Numbered from the stretch's first letter, positions 51,189 to 61,125 are shown. The stretch is DNA of 64,000 bases from Deltaproteobacteria bacterium (GCA_016178705.1 JACOST010000014.1:310001-374000); one strand, 5' to 3'. The notes: generated from the letters alone by a model not told the origin. Program-made: numbers and translations.

Positions 51189-51841
51189 GCATCAGCGTGC
51201 AGATGGACGCGCACGAAGCGCGGCTGTTCGGCGTATTGATCGAGAAAGCGCTGACCACGCCCGACCAGTATCCGCTGTCGCTCAACGCGGCGACCAACGG
51301 CGCCAATCAGAAGTCGAACCGCGATCCGGTACTCGTGCTCACCGAAGACGATGTCGCCGAGGCGTTGTATCGACTCGAACAGAAGTACCTCGTGCGCAAA
51401 GTGTTCAGCCGCGTCGAACGCTATCGCCACAACGGCAAAGAGACGCTCGGCCTGGAATACCCGGAGCTCGCCGTGCTCGCCGAACTGTTGATGCGCGGGC
51501 CGCAGATGCCGGGCGAATTGCGCACGCGCGCGAGTCGGATGAGTCCGATCGATTCGCAAGAGCAGTTGCTGGCGTTGCTGAGTAAATTGATCGAGCGCGG
51601 GATGGTGCAGCGGCTCGATCCCACACCGGGCGCGCGCGCCGAGCGCTACGTCCAGTTGCTCAGTCCCAGCTTGCACCCGCTCGATGCGCCGGCGGCACCC
51701 GAGACGAGCGGGTCGTCGAGCAGCGCGGCGCCAGGGCTCGCGGCCCGCATCGATACCCTCGAAGGGGAGCTGGCGCGTCTGCGCCAGCGCTTCGAAGGAA
51801 TGATGACCAAGCTGGGGATCTCACTCGACGAGGTCGAGTGA
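51185..51841 (+). CDS. YceH/DUF480 family protein
   Basis: 218 residues from ATG 51185, four bases inside the MBL gene. DUF480/YceH is recognisable from ARLFGVLIEKALTTPDQYPL, SLNAATNGANQKSNRDPVL, VRKVFSRVERYRHN and AVLAELLMRGPQMPGELRTR. It has tandem winged helices, suggesting DNA binding or a scaffold role; the function is unknown. A C-terminal coiled coil (LAARIDTLEGELARLRQRFE) follows a low-complexity linker, as in E. coli YceH. Confidence 0.9.
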   Translation: MSISVQMDAHEARLFGVLIEKALTTPDQYPLSLNAATNGANQKSNRDPVLVLTEDDVAEALYRLEQKYLVRKVFSRVERYRHNGKETLGLEYPELAVLAELLMRGPQMPGELRTRASRMSPIDSQEQLLALLSKLIERGMVQRLDPTPGARAERYVQLLSPSLHPLDAPAAPETSGSSSSAAPGLAARIDTLEGELARLRQRFEGMMTKLGISLDEVE

Positions 51842-52152
51842 GCAAGCGTCGCGTTAGCCGCCCGTTGAAAAAGCTCTGGCCCTTCGAGACGGCGCTCCGC
51901 GCCTCCTGCCAATGAACGTGGAACTAACCCGGTGAATAAATTCGCGTCAACGAAAGGCACCAAGCCGCCCTGCGGCGGCTCCCCCAACTGCGATCTGTGC
52001 CTGGAGGAGCGGGGGGCCCACGCAGGTGGGCTTGGTGCTCTTGTTGCCGCGGTTTCAACCGCCGGGATGAGAGGCGGTTCATTGGCCCAACATACCCGTG
52101 GGACACGGGCCGGTGCTCAGGGTGATCGGAGAAAAACCCTGTGCACATTCCA
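51842..52152. repeat. Intergenic palindrome-rich region between convergent yceH-like and RRM genes
   Basis: No gene was found in this stretch. It holds a partial CCTTCGAGACGGCGCTCC repeat near 51871, a 10-bp inverted pair GCACCAAGCC (51957-51966) / GGCTTGGTGC (52029-52038), a nested GCCGCCCTGCGGCGGC hairpin (51964-51979) and a GCGGTTTCAACCGC hairpin near 52049. It is probably a composite terminator and repeat region. Confidence 0.55.
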
Positions 52153-52207
52153 AACCCGCTCGTGCTGAGGAGTTCCGTCAGGAGCGTCTCGAAGCATGAG
52201 CGGGGTT
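52153..52207 (-). terminator. Repeat-derived hairpin downstream of the RRM gene (copy B)
   Basis: AACCCGCTCGTGCT (52153-52166) pairs imperfectly with AGCATGAGCGGGGTT (52193-52207) around GAGACGCTCCTGACGGAACT-type sequence, twelve bases beyond the RRM stop. It is the same repeat as at 39831-39870, on the opposite strand. The stem ends in CGGGTT followed by a T-containing stretch, so it probably ends the RRM transcript. Confidence 0.6.
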
Positions 52208-52219
52208 TTCAACTGGTGC

Positions 52220-52624
52220 TTAGGCGATGCTGCGTTTTTTGCCGCGCAGGCCGCGGCGGCTGCCGCCGCCTTTGCGGAACTGCGGCGGTTCGCCGGCCGC
52301 GAAATGCGATCCGAAGTCGCCACCGCCGCCACCACCACCGCCACCGCCCCCACCGGGGCCGCCAAAGCTGCGGGGAGCGCGCTCGCGCGCTTCGCTGACG
52401 TTGATGCTGCGGCCTTGCAGGTCGCGGCTATTGAGTTCGGCAACCGCACGCGCCGCTTCTTCTCCGGTGCTCATCTCTACGAACCCGAAGCCGCGCGAAC
52501 GCCCAGTGGCGCGGTCGGTGATGACCGTCGCGGACTCGCAGGTGCCCACCTGACCGAAAAACTCCTTGAGTTCCATCGTCGTGGTGGTGAACGCCAGATT
52601 GCCGACAAAAAGTTTGCTGCCCAT
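52220..52624 (-). CDS. Glycine-rich RRM RNA-binding protein
   Basis: 134 residues from ATG 52624, with AAGGAG six bases upstream. The RNA recognition motif spans about residues 1-80, with RNP2 KLFVGNLAF and RNP1 SRGFGFVEM carrying the aromatic RNA-stacking residues. The tail is GGPGGGGGGGGGGGG then a basic FRKGGGSRRGLRGKKR end. Bacterial proteins of this type bind RNA and are often cold-induced. A roughly 480-base gap to the divergent YVTN gene contains one GTCATTCCGG repeat and a GGCGGGC/GCCCGCC hairpin (53001-53019), and otherwise nothing recognised. Confidence 0.92.
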   Translation of the reverse strand: MGSKLFVGNLAFTTTTMELKEFFGQVGTCESATVITDRATGRSRGFGFVEMSTGEEAARAVAELNSRDLQGRSINVSEARERAPRSFGGPGGGGGGGGGGGGDFGSHFAAGEPPQFRKGGGSRRGLRGKKRSIA

Positions 52625-52833
52625 TAGGACTCCTTGGCCTCTCCTTTGGCCGTCGTGATTGGCGGCTACGCCGCCAGGATCGAGTTGCCGTTTACGGGGC
52701 GCCACTCGGCGCCACCGTGATGGTGGTGGGTTTGATCAGCGAGCACAGACCCGGTTTGTATAGATCAGCGGCGCGGTCGGCGCAAACGCTCCGCACGGGC
52801 AGTCCTGTCCAAATGGAGACCGATCTCTCCGCT

Positions 52834-52905
52834 CGTCATTCCGGCGAAATCCAGGATCGAAACCAGTACCCCCCGCCTGGATACCGGCATTCGCCGGTAT
52901 GACGA
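52834..52905. repeat. GTCATTCCGG-type palindromic repeat, copy 3
   Basis: CGTCATTCCGGCGAAATCCAGG at the left and GGATACCGGCATTCGCCGG then TATGACGA at the right match copies 1 and 2. It lies between the divergent RRM and YVTN-propeller genes. Confidence 0.85.
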
Positions 52906-53107
52906 CCCCACCGCGAACGCGGGCGGGGACGCCCTCGCTACCGACTAGCGCGCACCTGTCGCGGCCGGGCCTCCGTGTCATCTTCGTTCGAGTCCGGTAG
53001 GGCGGGCGGCTCGCCCGCCGACTTTGTCCCTTGTCAAACCGACCCGCAGCATGCCAACATCCATAACAAGTTACGGACAATTTATCCGTGTCCGAGAGAG
53101 GTGGACG

Positions 53108-54805
53108 ATGCGAGCGTTGACGCGAGTCGTTGCAGTATCGGTGTTCGCCCTGGTGATTTCCGCACAGAGCGCACACGCGACGGTGATGGCGTACGTCTCG
53201 AACAGCGGCGACAACACCATCTCGGTCATCGACACCAGTACGAACACGGTGACCGCCACCATCCCCGTCGGTTCGAGCCCGGGGGCGCTGGCGGTCTCTC
53301 CTGATGGCGCGCAGGTCTACGTGGCGAACCGCGGCGATGGCGTCAGCCCGGGAAGTCTCACCGTAGTGAGCACCGCGAGCAATTCGGTCATCGCAACGGT
53401 CCCCGTTGGGATCAATCCCGCGGGCGTCACGGCACTCTCCGACGGCTCGCGCGTCTACGTGAACAATCGCGGCGACAACACCGTCTCTGTAATCGACACC
53501 GCGAGTGACACGGTGACAAATGCGCTACCAGTGGGCATGAGCCCGCTGGGCCTCGCCGCGCTTCCCAATGGAAGCCGCGTCTACGTGGGCAACCTGTTCA
53601 GCAACACAATATCCGTGATCGATACCAACAGCGACACCGTTACGGTGACGATCCCTTTCTCCTCCCCCACGTTCATCGCCATTCGGCCCGATGGAGGGCG
53701 CGCCTTTGTCGGTACGCCGTATGCCAAAGTGGCTGTCATCGACACGGCAAGCAACACCGTCACCGATGCAGTGAATGTGCCGCCCGCCTTCCCCGGGGGG
53801 AACGACGGGCTCCACTTCATGCAATTCCCGACCAGTATCGTGACCAGTCCAAACAGCCAGTCGCTCTATGTGACGGCGGTGGAATTGTGTCTGCGTGGTC
53901 CTCCCTATTGTCCGTTCCCTGGGGGGCAGAGTGCGCCCCAGATGTTTGAATACAGCGCCACGACGTACGGACTTACCTGGAGTGCCGCCGCCATCGACTT
54001 CGACACGGTTGGGGCCGCGCATCCGAGCGGGCGCTGGCTCTACGCGAGCGCGTCCAATCACGTGAGCGTGATCGACACCGCTACCAACGCCACCGCGAGC
54101 ACCATCGTCGTCGGGAACGCAGTTGCCGACATCGCCGTCGGTCCCTGTACGGCGGACAGCGATTGCAACGACAGCGCCATCATCTGCACCAGCGGCACCT
54201 GCGACCGCGCTACCGGCCGCTGCGCGTTTACCCCGACCGACGAAGGCGCCACTTGCAACAGTGGACAGGCATGCGCGGAACTCGGCCTCGACACCTGCCA
54301 GGCGGGAGTGTGCACGCCCGGCGGCGATACGGACCACGACGGCTATTGCAACAACGCCGATGGGTCGCTCACGCTGATGCACGTTCACATCGTCCGCGAC
54401 GCCGCCAGCGCCAAGGACACCGGTGCGACCATCGTGCGCGGCACGGTGCGCGACGCGGCGGCGGGCGTCTCGATGCGCACGGCAGTGCTGAGCAACACGC
54501 TGACCGTGCAGGTTCGCGATAGCGCGGCCTTCAACGTCACGATTCCGGTGACCGGTTGCTCGCCGATGGGGTCGAGCATGAACGTGCGCTGCCGCTGGAC
54601 CGGCGGCTTTGCGCTCTTACTGAAGCGCGCCGCCGGTGGCTACACGTTCGTCGCCACGCATCGCGGCCTAAACGCCAGCGTCACCGGCACGACCACACCG
54701 GTCGGTCCCGCTTCGGTCGTCCTGCGCAGCAGCGGGATCGATCAGCGCGACGACATCAGTTGCCGCAACATGGGTTCCGCCACGCTCCACTGCCTGGAAC
54801 CGTGA
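53108..54805 (+). CDS. Secreted YVTN/YNCE-type beta-propeller protein with Cys-rich C-terminus
   Basis: 565 residues from ATG 53108, with GAGAGAGGTGG upstream. A signal peptide (VSVFALVISAQSAHA) precedes about seven propeller blades of the 40-residue YVTN type: YVSNSGDNTISVIDTSTNTV, ATIPVGSSPGALAVSPDG, VYVANRGDG and so on, up to about residue 345. A cysteine-rich section follows (CTADSDCNDSAIICTSGTC, CNSGQACAELGLDTC), then a beta-domain with VRDAASAKDTGATIVRGTV and two more disulfide candidates. No catalytic motif is seen. Surface binding is the likely role. The genes on both sides are unrelated. Confidence 0.85.
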   Translation: MRALTRVVAVSVFALVISAQSAHATVMAYVSNSGDNTISVIDTSTNTVTATIPVGSSPGALAVSPDGAQVYVANRGDGVSPGSLTVVSTASNSVIATVPVGINPAGVTALSDGSRVYVNNRGDNTVSVIDTASDTVTNALPVGMSPLGLAALPNGSRVYVGNLFSNTISVIDTNSDTVTVTIPFSSPTFIAIRPDGGRAFVGTPYAKVAVIDTASNTVTDAVNVPPAFPGGNDGLHFMQFPTSIVTSPNSQSLYVTAVELCLRGPPYCPFPGGQSAPQMFEYSATTYGLTWSAAAIDFDTVGAAHPSGRWLYASASNHVSVIDTATNATASTIVVGNAVADIAVGPCTADSDCNDSAIICTSGTCDRATGRCAFTPTDEGATCNSGQACAELGLDTCQAGVCTPGGDTDHDGYCNNADGSLTLMHVHIVRDAASAKDTGATIVRGTVRDAAAGVSMRTAVLSNTLTVQVRDSAAFNVTIPVTGCSPMGSSMNVRCRWTGGFALLLKRAAGGYTFVATHRGLNASVTGTTTPVGPASVVLRSSGIDQRDDISCRNMGSATLHCLEP

Positions 54806-54825
54806 GGAAGCGGAGGCGGGGTGTC

Positions 54826-54885
54826 CCGTAGGGGCCGTGCTTGCTCGGCCCGGTGGGAGGGGCGCAGCAAGCAGCGCCCCTACAG
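54826..54885. repeat. GTAGGGGC...GCCCCTAC inverted repeat after the YVTN gene
   Basis: GTAGGGGC (54828-54835) and GCCCCTAC (54876-54883) frame a GC-rich core with GCTTGCTCGG and GCAGCAAGCAGC. The element lies between the YVTN gene and the convergent hydroxyacid dehydrogenase gene and probably ends transcription. Confidence 0.65.
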
Positions 54886-54969
54886 GAACAGCGCGACTCG
54901 AACTCTACGGCGACTTCACCACCGCGCACCCGGCGCAACAAACCGGCGCGACGCTCGGCGTCGTTGGCG

Positions 54970-55926
54970 CTAGTTCACCACGTTGATCGGCCGGCCGGCG
55001 AGGAAGGCGCGCACGTTATCGACGGTCGCGGCCATCAACCGCTGTCGCGCGGCGAGGCTGCCCCACGCCATGTGCGGCGTGATCAGACAGCGCCGCGCGT
55101 GCTGCAACGGATTGTCCGGCCGCATCGGTTCGCTCGATACGACGTCGACGCCCGCCCCGGCGAGATGCCCGACATTGAGCGCGGCGGCGAGCGCGTTCTC
55201 GTCAACCAACAGGCCGCGTGCGGTGTTGAGCAGGAACGCGCTCGGCTTCATACGCCGCAGCAGCTCGGCGTTTACGAAGCGTGCGTTGTCAGCGGTCAGC
55301 GGGCAGTGCAAGGTCACTACGTCCGCCTCGGCGAACAACTCGGGAATCTCACGCCACGCGAACGACGAATACGCCGGCGCGTCACGCCGAGTGCCGCCGG
55401 CGGCGATCACTCGCATACCGAACGCGTGCGCCAGCTCGCCGACGCGCCGCCCGATGCGGCCAAAGCCGACGATCCCCATCGTTAGTCCCGCCAACTCGAT
55501 CGGCGGCGCGTGCCAGAAACAGAAGTCCGGAACCGCCGACCACGCGCCGGCGCGAACCGCGGCGGCATGATCGCCGACGCGGTGGCACAGCTCCAACAGC
55601 AGCGCGAACACATGCTGCGCCACCGAGTCGGTGCCGTACTCCGGCACGTTCGACACCGCGATGCCGCGGGCGCGCGCGGCGACCGTATCGACCACGTTGT
55701 AGCCGGTCGCCAGCACCGCGATGAATCGCAAGCGTCGCAACTGCGCCAGCGTCTCCGCCGTCAGCAGCGTCTTGTTGGTGAGCACGACCTCAGCAGTGCC
55801 GGCCCGCGCGATGATCTGATCACTCGGCGTGCGATCGTACACCGTCAACTCGCCCAAGCCCGCGAGCGTATCCCACGGATTGTCGCCGGGGTTCAACGTG
55901 TAGCCGTCGAGGACAACGAGTTTCAT
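54970..55926 (-). CDS. D-2-hydroxyacid dehydrogenase (glycerate dehydrogenase-like)
   Basis: 318 residues from ATG 55926 (MKLVVLDGYTLNPGDNPW); a start 18 codons upstream is less likely. The NAD-binding motif GIVGFGRIGRRVGE sits near residue 150. The catalytic set is present: Arg in LNTARGLLVDENAL, Glu in GVDVVSSEPM and His in CLITPHMAWGS. The enzyme interconverts a 2-keto acid and a D-hydroxy acid; hydroxypyruvate/glycerate is the best guess from the short length. It is cytosolic, transcribed alone, and convergent with the YVTN gene. Confidence 0.92.
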   Translation of the reverse strand: MKLVVLDGYTLNPGDNPWDTLAGLGELTVYDRTPSDQIIARAGTAEVVLTNKTLLTAETLAQLRRLRFIAVLATGYNVVDTVAARARGIAVSNVPEYGTDSVAQHVFALLLELCHRVGDHAAAVRAGAWSAVPDFCFWHAPPIELAGLTMGIVGFGRIGRRVGELAHAFGMRVIAAGGTRRDAPAYSSFAWREIPELFAEADVVTLHCPLTADNARFVNAELLRRMKPSAFLLNTARGLLVDENALAAALNVGHLAGAGVDVVSSEPMRPDNPLQHARRCLITPHMAWGSLAARQRLMAATVDNVRAFLAGRPINVVN

Positions 55927-56018
55927 GCGCATCACAGGGTTCAGAGGGTGTCGGTCTTCTGCTATGGACTCATCGCACAACTCGCACCGCGTTGCACTTC
56001 CGGATGTGATGGGAGAGA

Positions 56019-56200
56019 TCTCACCGCAGAGGCACAGAGGAGGAACGTGAGCGGATCATGCGCCGAGAACACCGAACCGCATTCTCGATGGACTGATACA
56101 CAGTCCCTCTCTGCATCGGGAAGAATGACCATGCATTCGCACACCAACGATCCGCCTTGGGCTCTTCCTGCTCTGCGACTCCACGTCTCTGCGTTGAATG
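56019..56200. repeat. ACCGCAGAGG...CTCTGCG inverted repeat before recQ
   Basis: TCACCGCAGAGGCACAGAGG (from 56021) and CTCTGCGACTCCACGTCTCTGCG (56171-56193) are near reverse complements in a region between divergent genes. Similar CGCAGAG repeats are dispersed in many genomes. No gene is seen in this 300-base gap. Confidence 0.5.
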
Positions 56201-56223
56201 CTTCCTACGATCAAGGTTGATCG

Positions 56224-58098
56224 ATGAGCCTTCCGCACGACGCCACGCCATGGCCGCTGACCCGCATCATCGAGACCGTGCGCCACTACTGGGGCTTCGA
56301 GACTTTGCGGCCGCTGCAAGAAGACGCCATCCGCGCCGGGCTCGATCAACGCGACTCGTTGGTGGTGATGCCCACCGGCGGCGGCAAGTCGCTGTGCTAC
56401 CAAGTGCCGCCGGCGATCGCGCAACGCACCGACGTCGTGGTCTCGCCCCTCATCGCGTTGATGAAAGATCAAGTCGATGCGCTGCGGACCTGCGGCTACG
56501 CGGCCACGGCGCTGCACAGCGGCATCGCACCCGACGAGCAACGCGAGATCGAACAGCAGATCGTCGCCGGACGCCACCGCGTGGTGTTCGTCGCCCCCGA
56601 GCGGTTGCTGTCGCCGCGCTTTCTCTGGGTGATGGAACAACTGCCGGTGCGCGCGTTCGCGATCGACGAAGCGCACTGCATCAGCCAGTGGGGACACGAC
56701 TTCCGGCCGGAGTATCGCGAGCTGGCGTGCCTCAAGCAGCGTTTCCCCAACGCCAGCGTCCATGCCTACACGGCCACCGCTACCGAGCAGGTGCGCGCCG
56801 ACATCATCGCCCAACTGCAGCTGCGCGATCCGACCGTGCTGGTCGGCGTCTTCGATCGAGCGAACTTGGTCTATCGCGTCGTGCCGCGCGTCGACGTGCG
56901 CGCGCAGGTGATCGACACGTTGCGCCGGCACGCCGGCCAGGCGGCCATCGTGTACTGCCTCAGCCGCCGCGATACCGAGGCGATGGCGACCGCGTTACGC
57001 GCGCAGGGGCTCAGAGCGGCGGCGTACCACGCCGGCATGGAGGCTGGAGAGCGACGGCGCACACAAGACGCGTTCGCCAAAGAGTCGCTCGACGTCATCG
57101 CCGCCACCGTGGCGTTCGGCATGGGCATCGACCGCAGTGACGTGCGCTGCGTCATCCACGCCACCATGCCGAAGTCGGTCGAACACTATCAACAGGAAAC
57201 AGGGCGCGCCGGACGCGACGGGCTCGAAGCCGAGTGCGTATTGTTCTACTCGGCGGCCGACGTCATCCGCTGGGAGTCGCTGATCGAGAAAAGCGCCGCC
57301 GAAGCTAACGCCCCAGCCGCGGTGATCGCCGCGGCCACGGCGCTGCTCGGCCACATGCGACGCTTCTGCACCGCGATGCAGTGCCGCCACCGCGGACTGT
57401 CGGAGTATTTTGGGCAGGTGTACGCACCAGCGAATTGCGGCGCCTGCGATGTCTGCCTCGAAGAAGTCGAAGGCATCGCCGACGCGACCGTCACCGCGCA
57501 GAAGATGCTCTCGTGTGTGGCGCGCACCGGCGAACGCTTCGGCGCGGAACATGTCGTCGATGTGTTGCTCGGTGCCGACACTGAGCGCGTGCGGCGCTGG
57601 GGGCACGAGCAGCTCAGCACGTACGGCTTGCTCAAGGGCAGCGGACGCAAGGCGCTCACCAGCATGCTCTATCAACTCCTCGATGCCGGCTTGCTCGAAC
57701 GCAGCGACGACGAGCGGCCGGTGCTGCGCTTGAATGCGGCGTCGTGGCAGGTGATGCGCGGACAGCAGACGGTGCGGTTGGTGCAACCCAAGGCGAGCGG
57801 CGTCAGCAAGACACGGGTCGAGCAAACGTCATGGGAAGGCGTCGACGCCGGGCTCTTCGACAGCCTGCGTGCACTGCGGCGCGACCTCGCCAATGAACGA
57901 GGCGTGCCGGCGTACGTGGTCTTCAGCGACGCGACGCTGCGCGACATGGCGCGGCTGCGGCCGGGATCGCCCGACGCGATGTTGCGCGTGCGCGGCGTCG
58001 GCGCCCGCAAACTCGCCGACCTCGGCCCGCGCTTCCTGGAACACATTGCCGCCTACTGCAAACAGCACGGCCTCACCCCGGATACTCCCGCGACCTGA
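56224..58098 (+). CDS. recQ: ATP-dependent DNA helicase RecQ
   Basis: 624 residues from ATG 56224. Superfamily 2 helicase motifs are complete: Walker [13 protein letters not shown] (residues 49-60), the Walker B DEAH at 148-151 in [16 protein letters not shown], and motif [12 protein letters not shown]. The RecQ-specific zinc region reads [20 protein letters not shown] then CGACDVC, followed by a winged helix ([18 protein letters not shown]). The C-terminal HRDC domain is [20 protein letters not shown] to [14 protein letters not shown]. It unwinds recombination and repair intermediates. The start lies close to ACGATCAAGG, a weak ribosome site. Confidence 0.95.
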   Translation: MSLPHDATPWPLTRIIETVRHYWGFETLRPLQEDAIRAGLDQRDSLVVMPTGGGKSLCYQVPPAIAQRTDVVVSPLIALMKDQVDALRTCGYAATALHSGIAPDEQREIEQQIVAGRHRVVFVAPERLLSPRFLWVMEQLPVRAFAIDEAHCISQWGHDFRPEYRELACLKQRFPNASVHAYTATATEQVRADIIAQLQLRDPTVLVGVFDRANLVYRVVPRVDVRAQVIDTLRRHAGQAAIVYCLSRRDTEAMATALRAQGLRAAAYHAGMEAGERRRTQDAFAKESLDVIAATVAFGMGIDRSDVRCVIHATMPKSVEHYQQETGRAGRDGLEAECVLFYSAADVIRWESLIEKSAAEANAPAAVIAAATALLGHMRRFCTAMQCRHRGLSEYFGQVYAPANCGACDVCLEEVEGIADATVTAQKMLSCVARTGERFGAEHVVDVLLGADTERVRRWGHEQLSTYGLLKGSGRKALTSMLYQLLDAGLLERSDDERPVLRLNAASWQVMRGQQTVRLVQPKASGVSKTRVEQTSWEGVDAGLFDSLRALRRDLANERGVPAYVVFSDATLRDMARLRPGSPDAMLRVRGVGARKLADLGPRFLEHIAAYCKQHGLTPDTPAT

Positions 58099-58101
58099 AG
58101 C

Positions 58102-61029
58102 TCACGGCGAGGTGCCGGCTAGTTTCGCCCGCACCGTGGCGATGAACTCTTCGAGCGGTTGTTTGTCGTTATTCTTTGCGAGCGCCAGCGCGGCCTCGGC
58201 CTCGGCGAGCGCCAGCGTGAGTTCGCCCATCTGGTCGTAGAGCACGGCGAGATTGCGATGACTGGTCATGTCCCGCGGTCGAATCGCTAGCACCTGCTGA
58301 TTGACGTCGATGGCTTCGGCGGTCCGCCCGAGCCGAGCGAGGACCAGGGCCTTGCTGCTCAGCGCATCGGTCGATTCCGGATCCAAGTCGGCGGCGCGGT
58401 CGTAGTCGGCGAGCGATTGTTCGAGCAAACCCTTGTCCAGAAAGATGTCGCCACGCATGCGGGAGGTGGTCGCATAATTCCCATCGATCTCGAGTGAGCG
58501 TTCAAGGGCAGTCAACGCCTTGTCCAGATCGCGCCGCGTGATCGACAGCAGCGCCCACTCATCCCACAGCGTCGCACTGCGCGGATTGAGCGTGACGGCT
58601 TGCTCGTAAAAGCCATCAGCGATCTCGCGGTGGCGTTGTTTGACGTTGGGCTCATCGACCGCGTCGGCCCAGGCGCGATGCATGCGCCCCAGATTGCGTA
58701 GATGATCCGCATCCAGCGGATTGGTGGCGCGCGCCCGTTCGAGCACGGCGATCGCTTGCGCCAACGCGGTATCACGTTGCAGCGCTTGCTGCGCCTTGCT
58801 GGCCTTGAGCGCTTGCGCACGCAGCACATGCGCGAGCTTGAGCCCGTAGCGATCTTGGTGCGGCTGCAAGCGCAGCGCCTCCTCGTACATCCAGCGCGCC
58901 GCCGCCAGCTTGGTCTTGCGATCGAAGTAGTCGGCTTGCTTCGCCAGTACGTCGGCACGCGTCACGTCAAGGTTGGTGCGCGCAACTACCCCGACCGCGA
59001 CGGCAAGGAAAACCGGGTACGCGATCGCCAGCCACGCGGGCCGGCGTGCAAACGGCGCCGCGTGCGGGGCCCGCCACAGCGCGACGACTACCGACAGCGA
59101 GAGAACCAGACACCCCGCGACGTATAGGACAGTGACGAGGTTGGCTTCCTGCATCGCTACCGCCCGCATCTGGTCGAGCGTCAGCGCGCCGATGCCGAGC
59201 GGCTTGCTGTCGATCCACCAGCGATACAACACCGCGAACGGCAGCCACACGGCGACGCTGATCGCCGCGTAGTACGCCACCGCACGCCACCGGTCTGCGC
59301 AATGCATGGCGCCAAAGAGCCACACGGAGGCGAATAGCCACGCGGTCACTCCGAGATTGGGACTGCGTGCCACGCGGTCGGTGTAGAAATCGAACGTCAC
59401 GACGATCAAAAGGAGCCCGACCGCCACGCCGAGATTGAGCGCGGTGGTGCTCGCGGCCTCCGCATCGTCACCATCCGGCATCTGAGCAAATCGAATCGCC
59501 ACCGCGAGCGCTGCGAAGGTCCAGAAATAGAGCCGGGTCGGCGCCACCGCGATGCCGAGTTGGCTCTCAGCGAAGTGCCCCAACACGGCGGCGAGCAGCG
59601 CGATCAACACGAGATGAAAGTGATTCCGCGGTGGCGCAGGCTCGCGTTGTCGAATGGCGTAGACGATCAGATAGAGAAACACCCCGCCAATGATGCCGGC
59701 CGGCAGACCGATCCCCACGAAGCGCCAGCTCCGCTCGATTGCGTACGGCAAGAGCGCACCCACCATCCCACCGGCGAGCGTGACCGCGAGCCAGGCACGG
59801 CGCTGGGCGCTCGTGCGCAGAATACCCAGTTGACACAACACGCACACGCACACCGCCAGCAGCAACGTGAGTTGAGCGGCGAGACCGATGGCGCCGGTGG
59901 TGAGCAGCGCATCGAAGGTTTCGTTGTGCGCGCGGTCCGGCAATTTCTGCCGGCTTTCGTAGTAGGCCAGATCGGTCGGATAGTACGGCGGATAGGCGAC
60001 ATACATCGTTTCGGGACCGTAGCCGAGCAGCGCCCGCGCCGGATTCGCCGCGAGCATCTCGGTCGCTCCCTCCCAGATCAGCGTGCGGACGCGACCGGTC
60101 CCCGTCTCTGTCTCGAACACGCGGCTGAGCCGGCCAAAGTATTGTGTGGCCCGTAGGGCGGCCAGCGGACTGCGCGGCAGATTGAGCGTGATCAAAAATA
60201 CGGCGCCGGCCGCAGCCGCCACCGTCACCGCGATCGTCAGGGAACGGGCGCGGCGCTCGCTCGCCAGCAGCAAGAAGAAACTCATCAGACCAACCGCCAG
60301 CCCAATGATTGGGCCGCGGCTCTGCGCGAAAACGATCGCCAGCAATTGACACGCGAGCAAACCCAGATATCCCGCGCCGCGCACGGCCGCCGCGAGTCGG
60401 TGTGTGGCCACTTCGCGCGGCGTGGCGATCACGCGCGCCAGGGTGAGGGGGACGACCATGATCATGAAGGCGCCATAGAAGATCGCGTTACCAGCGCCCG
60501 CATGAATCCGCTGCGCCACATCACTGCCCCACTTGACCGGATCGCGATCCAGATGCTGAATCAGCCCGTACACCACCGGCGCGACGCTGGCGAGAATCGC
60601 CACCGTCACCAACCGGTCAATCTGTTCGCGCGTGCGGAACAGCAGAACGATCGCCGCGAACAGGATCACATATGCGCCCTGCGAGTAGGCTCCGTGCATG
60701 CGCGTATACCCGCCCCAGAACGAGGTCCATGGGGCGACACTGCAAAGCGTCGCCAGCCCGTACGCCGCGACCACCAGCAGCGCCGGCTTCACCAGCGGCA
60801 ATCTCCACACCGGCCCTTCGTTGCGGCGCCCTTCGCTGCGGCCTCCCTCACCCCACCAGATCAGTAGAGCGACCAGTGTGATGACCGCGAGCGAGCGCAG
60901 CAGCGGGATTTTATCTTCTTCGAAGATCCGCTCGGAATGGAGGTTGAAGAAGAACGGCACGGCCACCAGTGCCGCTGCGACCGTGGTCTCGGCCAAGGCG
61001 CCCGCCGCCGCGTTCAGCTTCGATGGCAT
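58102..61029 (-). CDS. O-antigen ligase-like membrane protein with C-terminal TPR domain
   Basis: 975 residues with about twelve or more membrane spans in the first 680, including AALVAVPFFFNL, LLACQLLAIVFAQSRGPIIG and LLLLIVVTFDFYTD-type helices. The Wzy/O-antigen-ligase signature is DRAHNETFDALLTTGAIGL, after YGPETMYVAYPPYYPTDLAY. From about residue 715 to the end, TPR helices follow (LQPHQDRYGLKLAHVLRAQA, RNLGRMHRAWADAVDEPN, SLADYDRAADLDPESTDALS). It should join oligosaccharide repeat units to a carrier or lipid, with the TPR part for partner binding. It begins about 150 bases before the 3' end of the surface-protein gene. Confidence 0.88.
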   Translation of the reverse strand: MPSKLNAAAGALAETTVAAALVAVPFFFNLHSERIFEEDKIPLLRSLAVITLVALLIWWGEGGRSEGRRNEGPVWRLPLVKPALLVVAAYGLATLCSVAPWTSFWGGYTRMHGAYSQGAYVILFAAIVLLFRTREQIDRLVTVAILASVAPVVYGLIQHLDRDPVKWGSDVAQRIHAGAGNAIFYGAFMIMVVPLTLARVIATPREVATHRLAAAVRGAGYLGLLACQLLAIVFAQSRGPIIGLAVGLMSFFLLLASERRARSLTIAVTVAAAAGAVFLITLNLPRSPLAALRATQYFGRLSRVFETETGTGRVRTLIWEGATEMLAANPARALLGYGPETMYVAYPPYYPTDLAYYESRQKLPDRAHNETFDALLTTGAIGLAAQLTLLLAVCVCVLCQLGILRTSAQRRAWLAVTLAGGMVGALLPYAIERSWRFVGIGLPAGIIGGVFLYLIVYAIRQREPAPPRNHFHLVLIALLAAVLGHFAESQLGIAVAPTRLYFWTFAALAVAIRFAQMPDGDDAEAASTTALNLGVAVGLLLIVVTFDFYTDRVARSPNLGVTAWLFASVWLFGAMHCADRWRAVAYYAAISVAVWLPFAVLYRWWIDSKPLGIGALTLDQMRAVAMQEANLVTVLYVAGCLVLSLSVVVALWRAPHAAPFARRPAWLAIAYPVFLAVAVGVVARTNLDVTRADVLAKQADYFDRKTKLAAARWMYEEALRLQPHQDRYGLKLAHVLRAQALKASKAQQALQRDTALAQAIAVLERARATNPLDADHLRNLGRMHRAWADAVDEPNVKQRHREIADGFYEQAVTLNPRSATLWDEWALLSITRRDLDKALTALERSLEIDGNYATTSRMRGDIFLDKGLLEQSLADYDRAADLDPESTDALSSKALVLARLGRTAEAIDVNQQVLAIRPRDMTSHRNLAVLYDQMGELTLALAEAEAALALAKNNDKQPLEEFIATVRAKLAGTSP

Positions 61030-61097
61030 ATGGCGGCTCGTAACTGTGAAGGACCGAGGGAGGGAAACCGACGGCGCGATCGCGCGATGCCAAAAGC

Positions 61098-61125
61098 AAA
61101 GGGGCGCAGCATGCTGCGCCCCTTT
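61098..61125 (-). terminator. Perfect 28-bp palindromic hairpin after the surface-protein gene
   Basis: AAAGGGGCGCAGCA pairs with TGCTGCGCCCCTTT without mismatch. Both ends carry A or T runs, which fits a rho-independent terminator of the gene at 61180-62376. The same palindrome style recurs at 45412-45431 and 54826-54885. Confidence 0.8.

Noticed and set aside
52320-52360. A simple CCACCGCC repeat
   Set aside because: It encodes the poly-glycine tail of the RRM protein.
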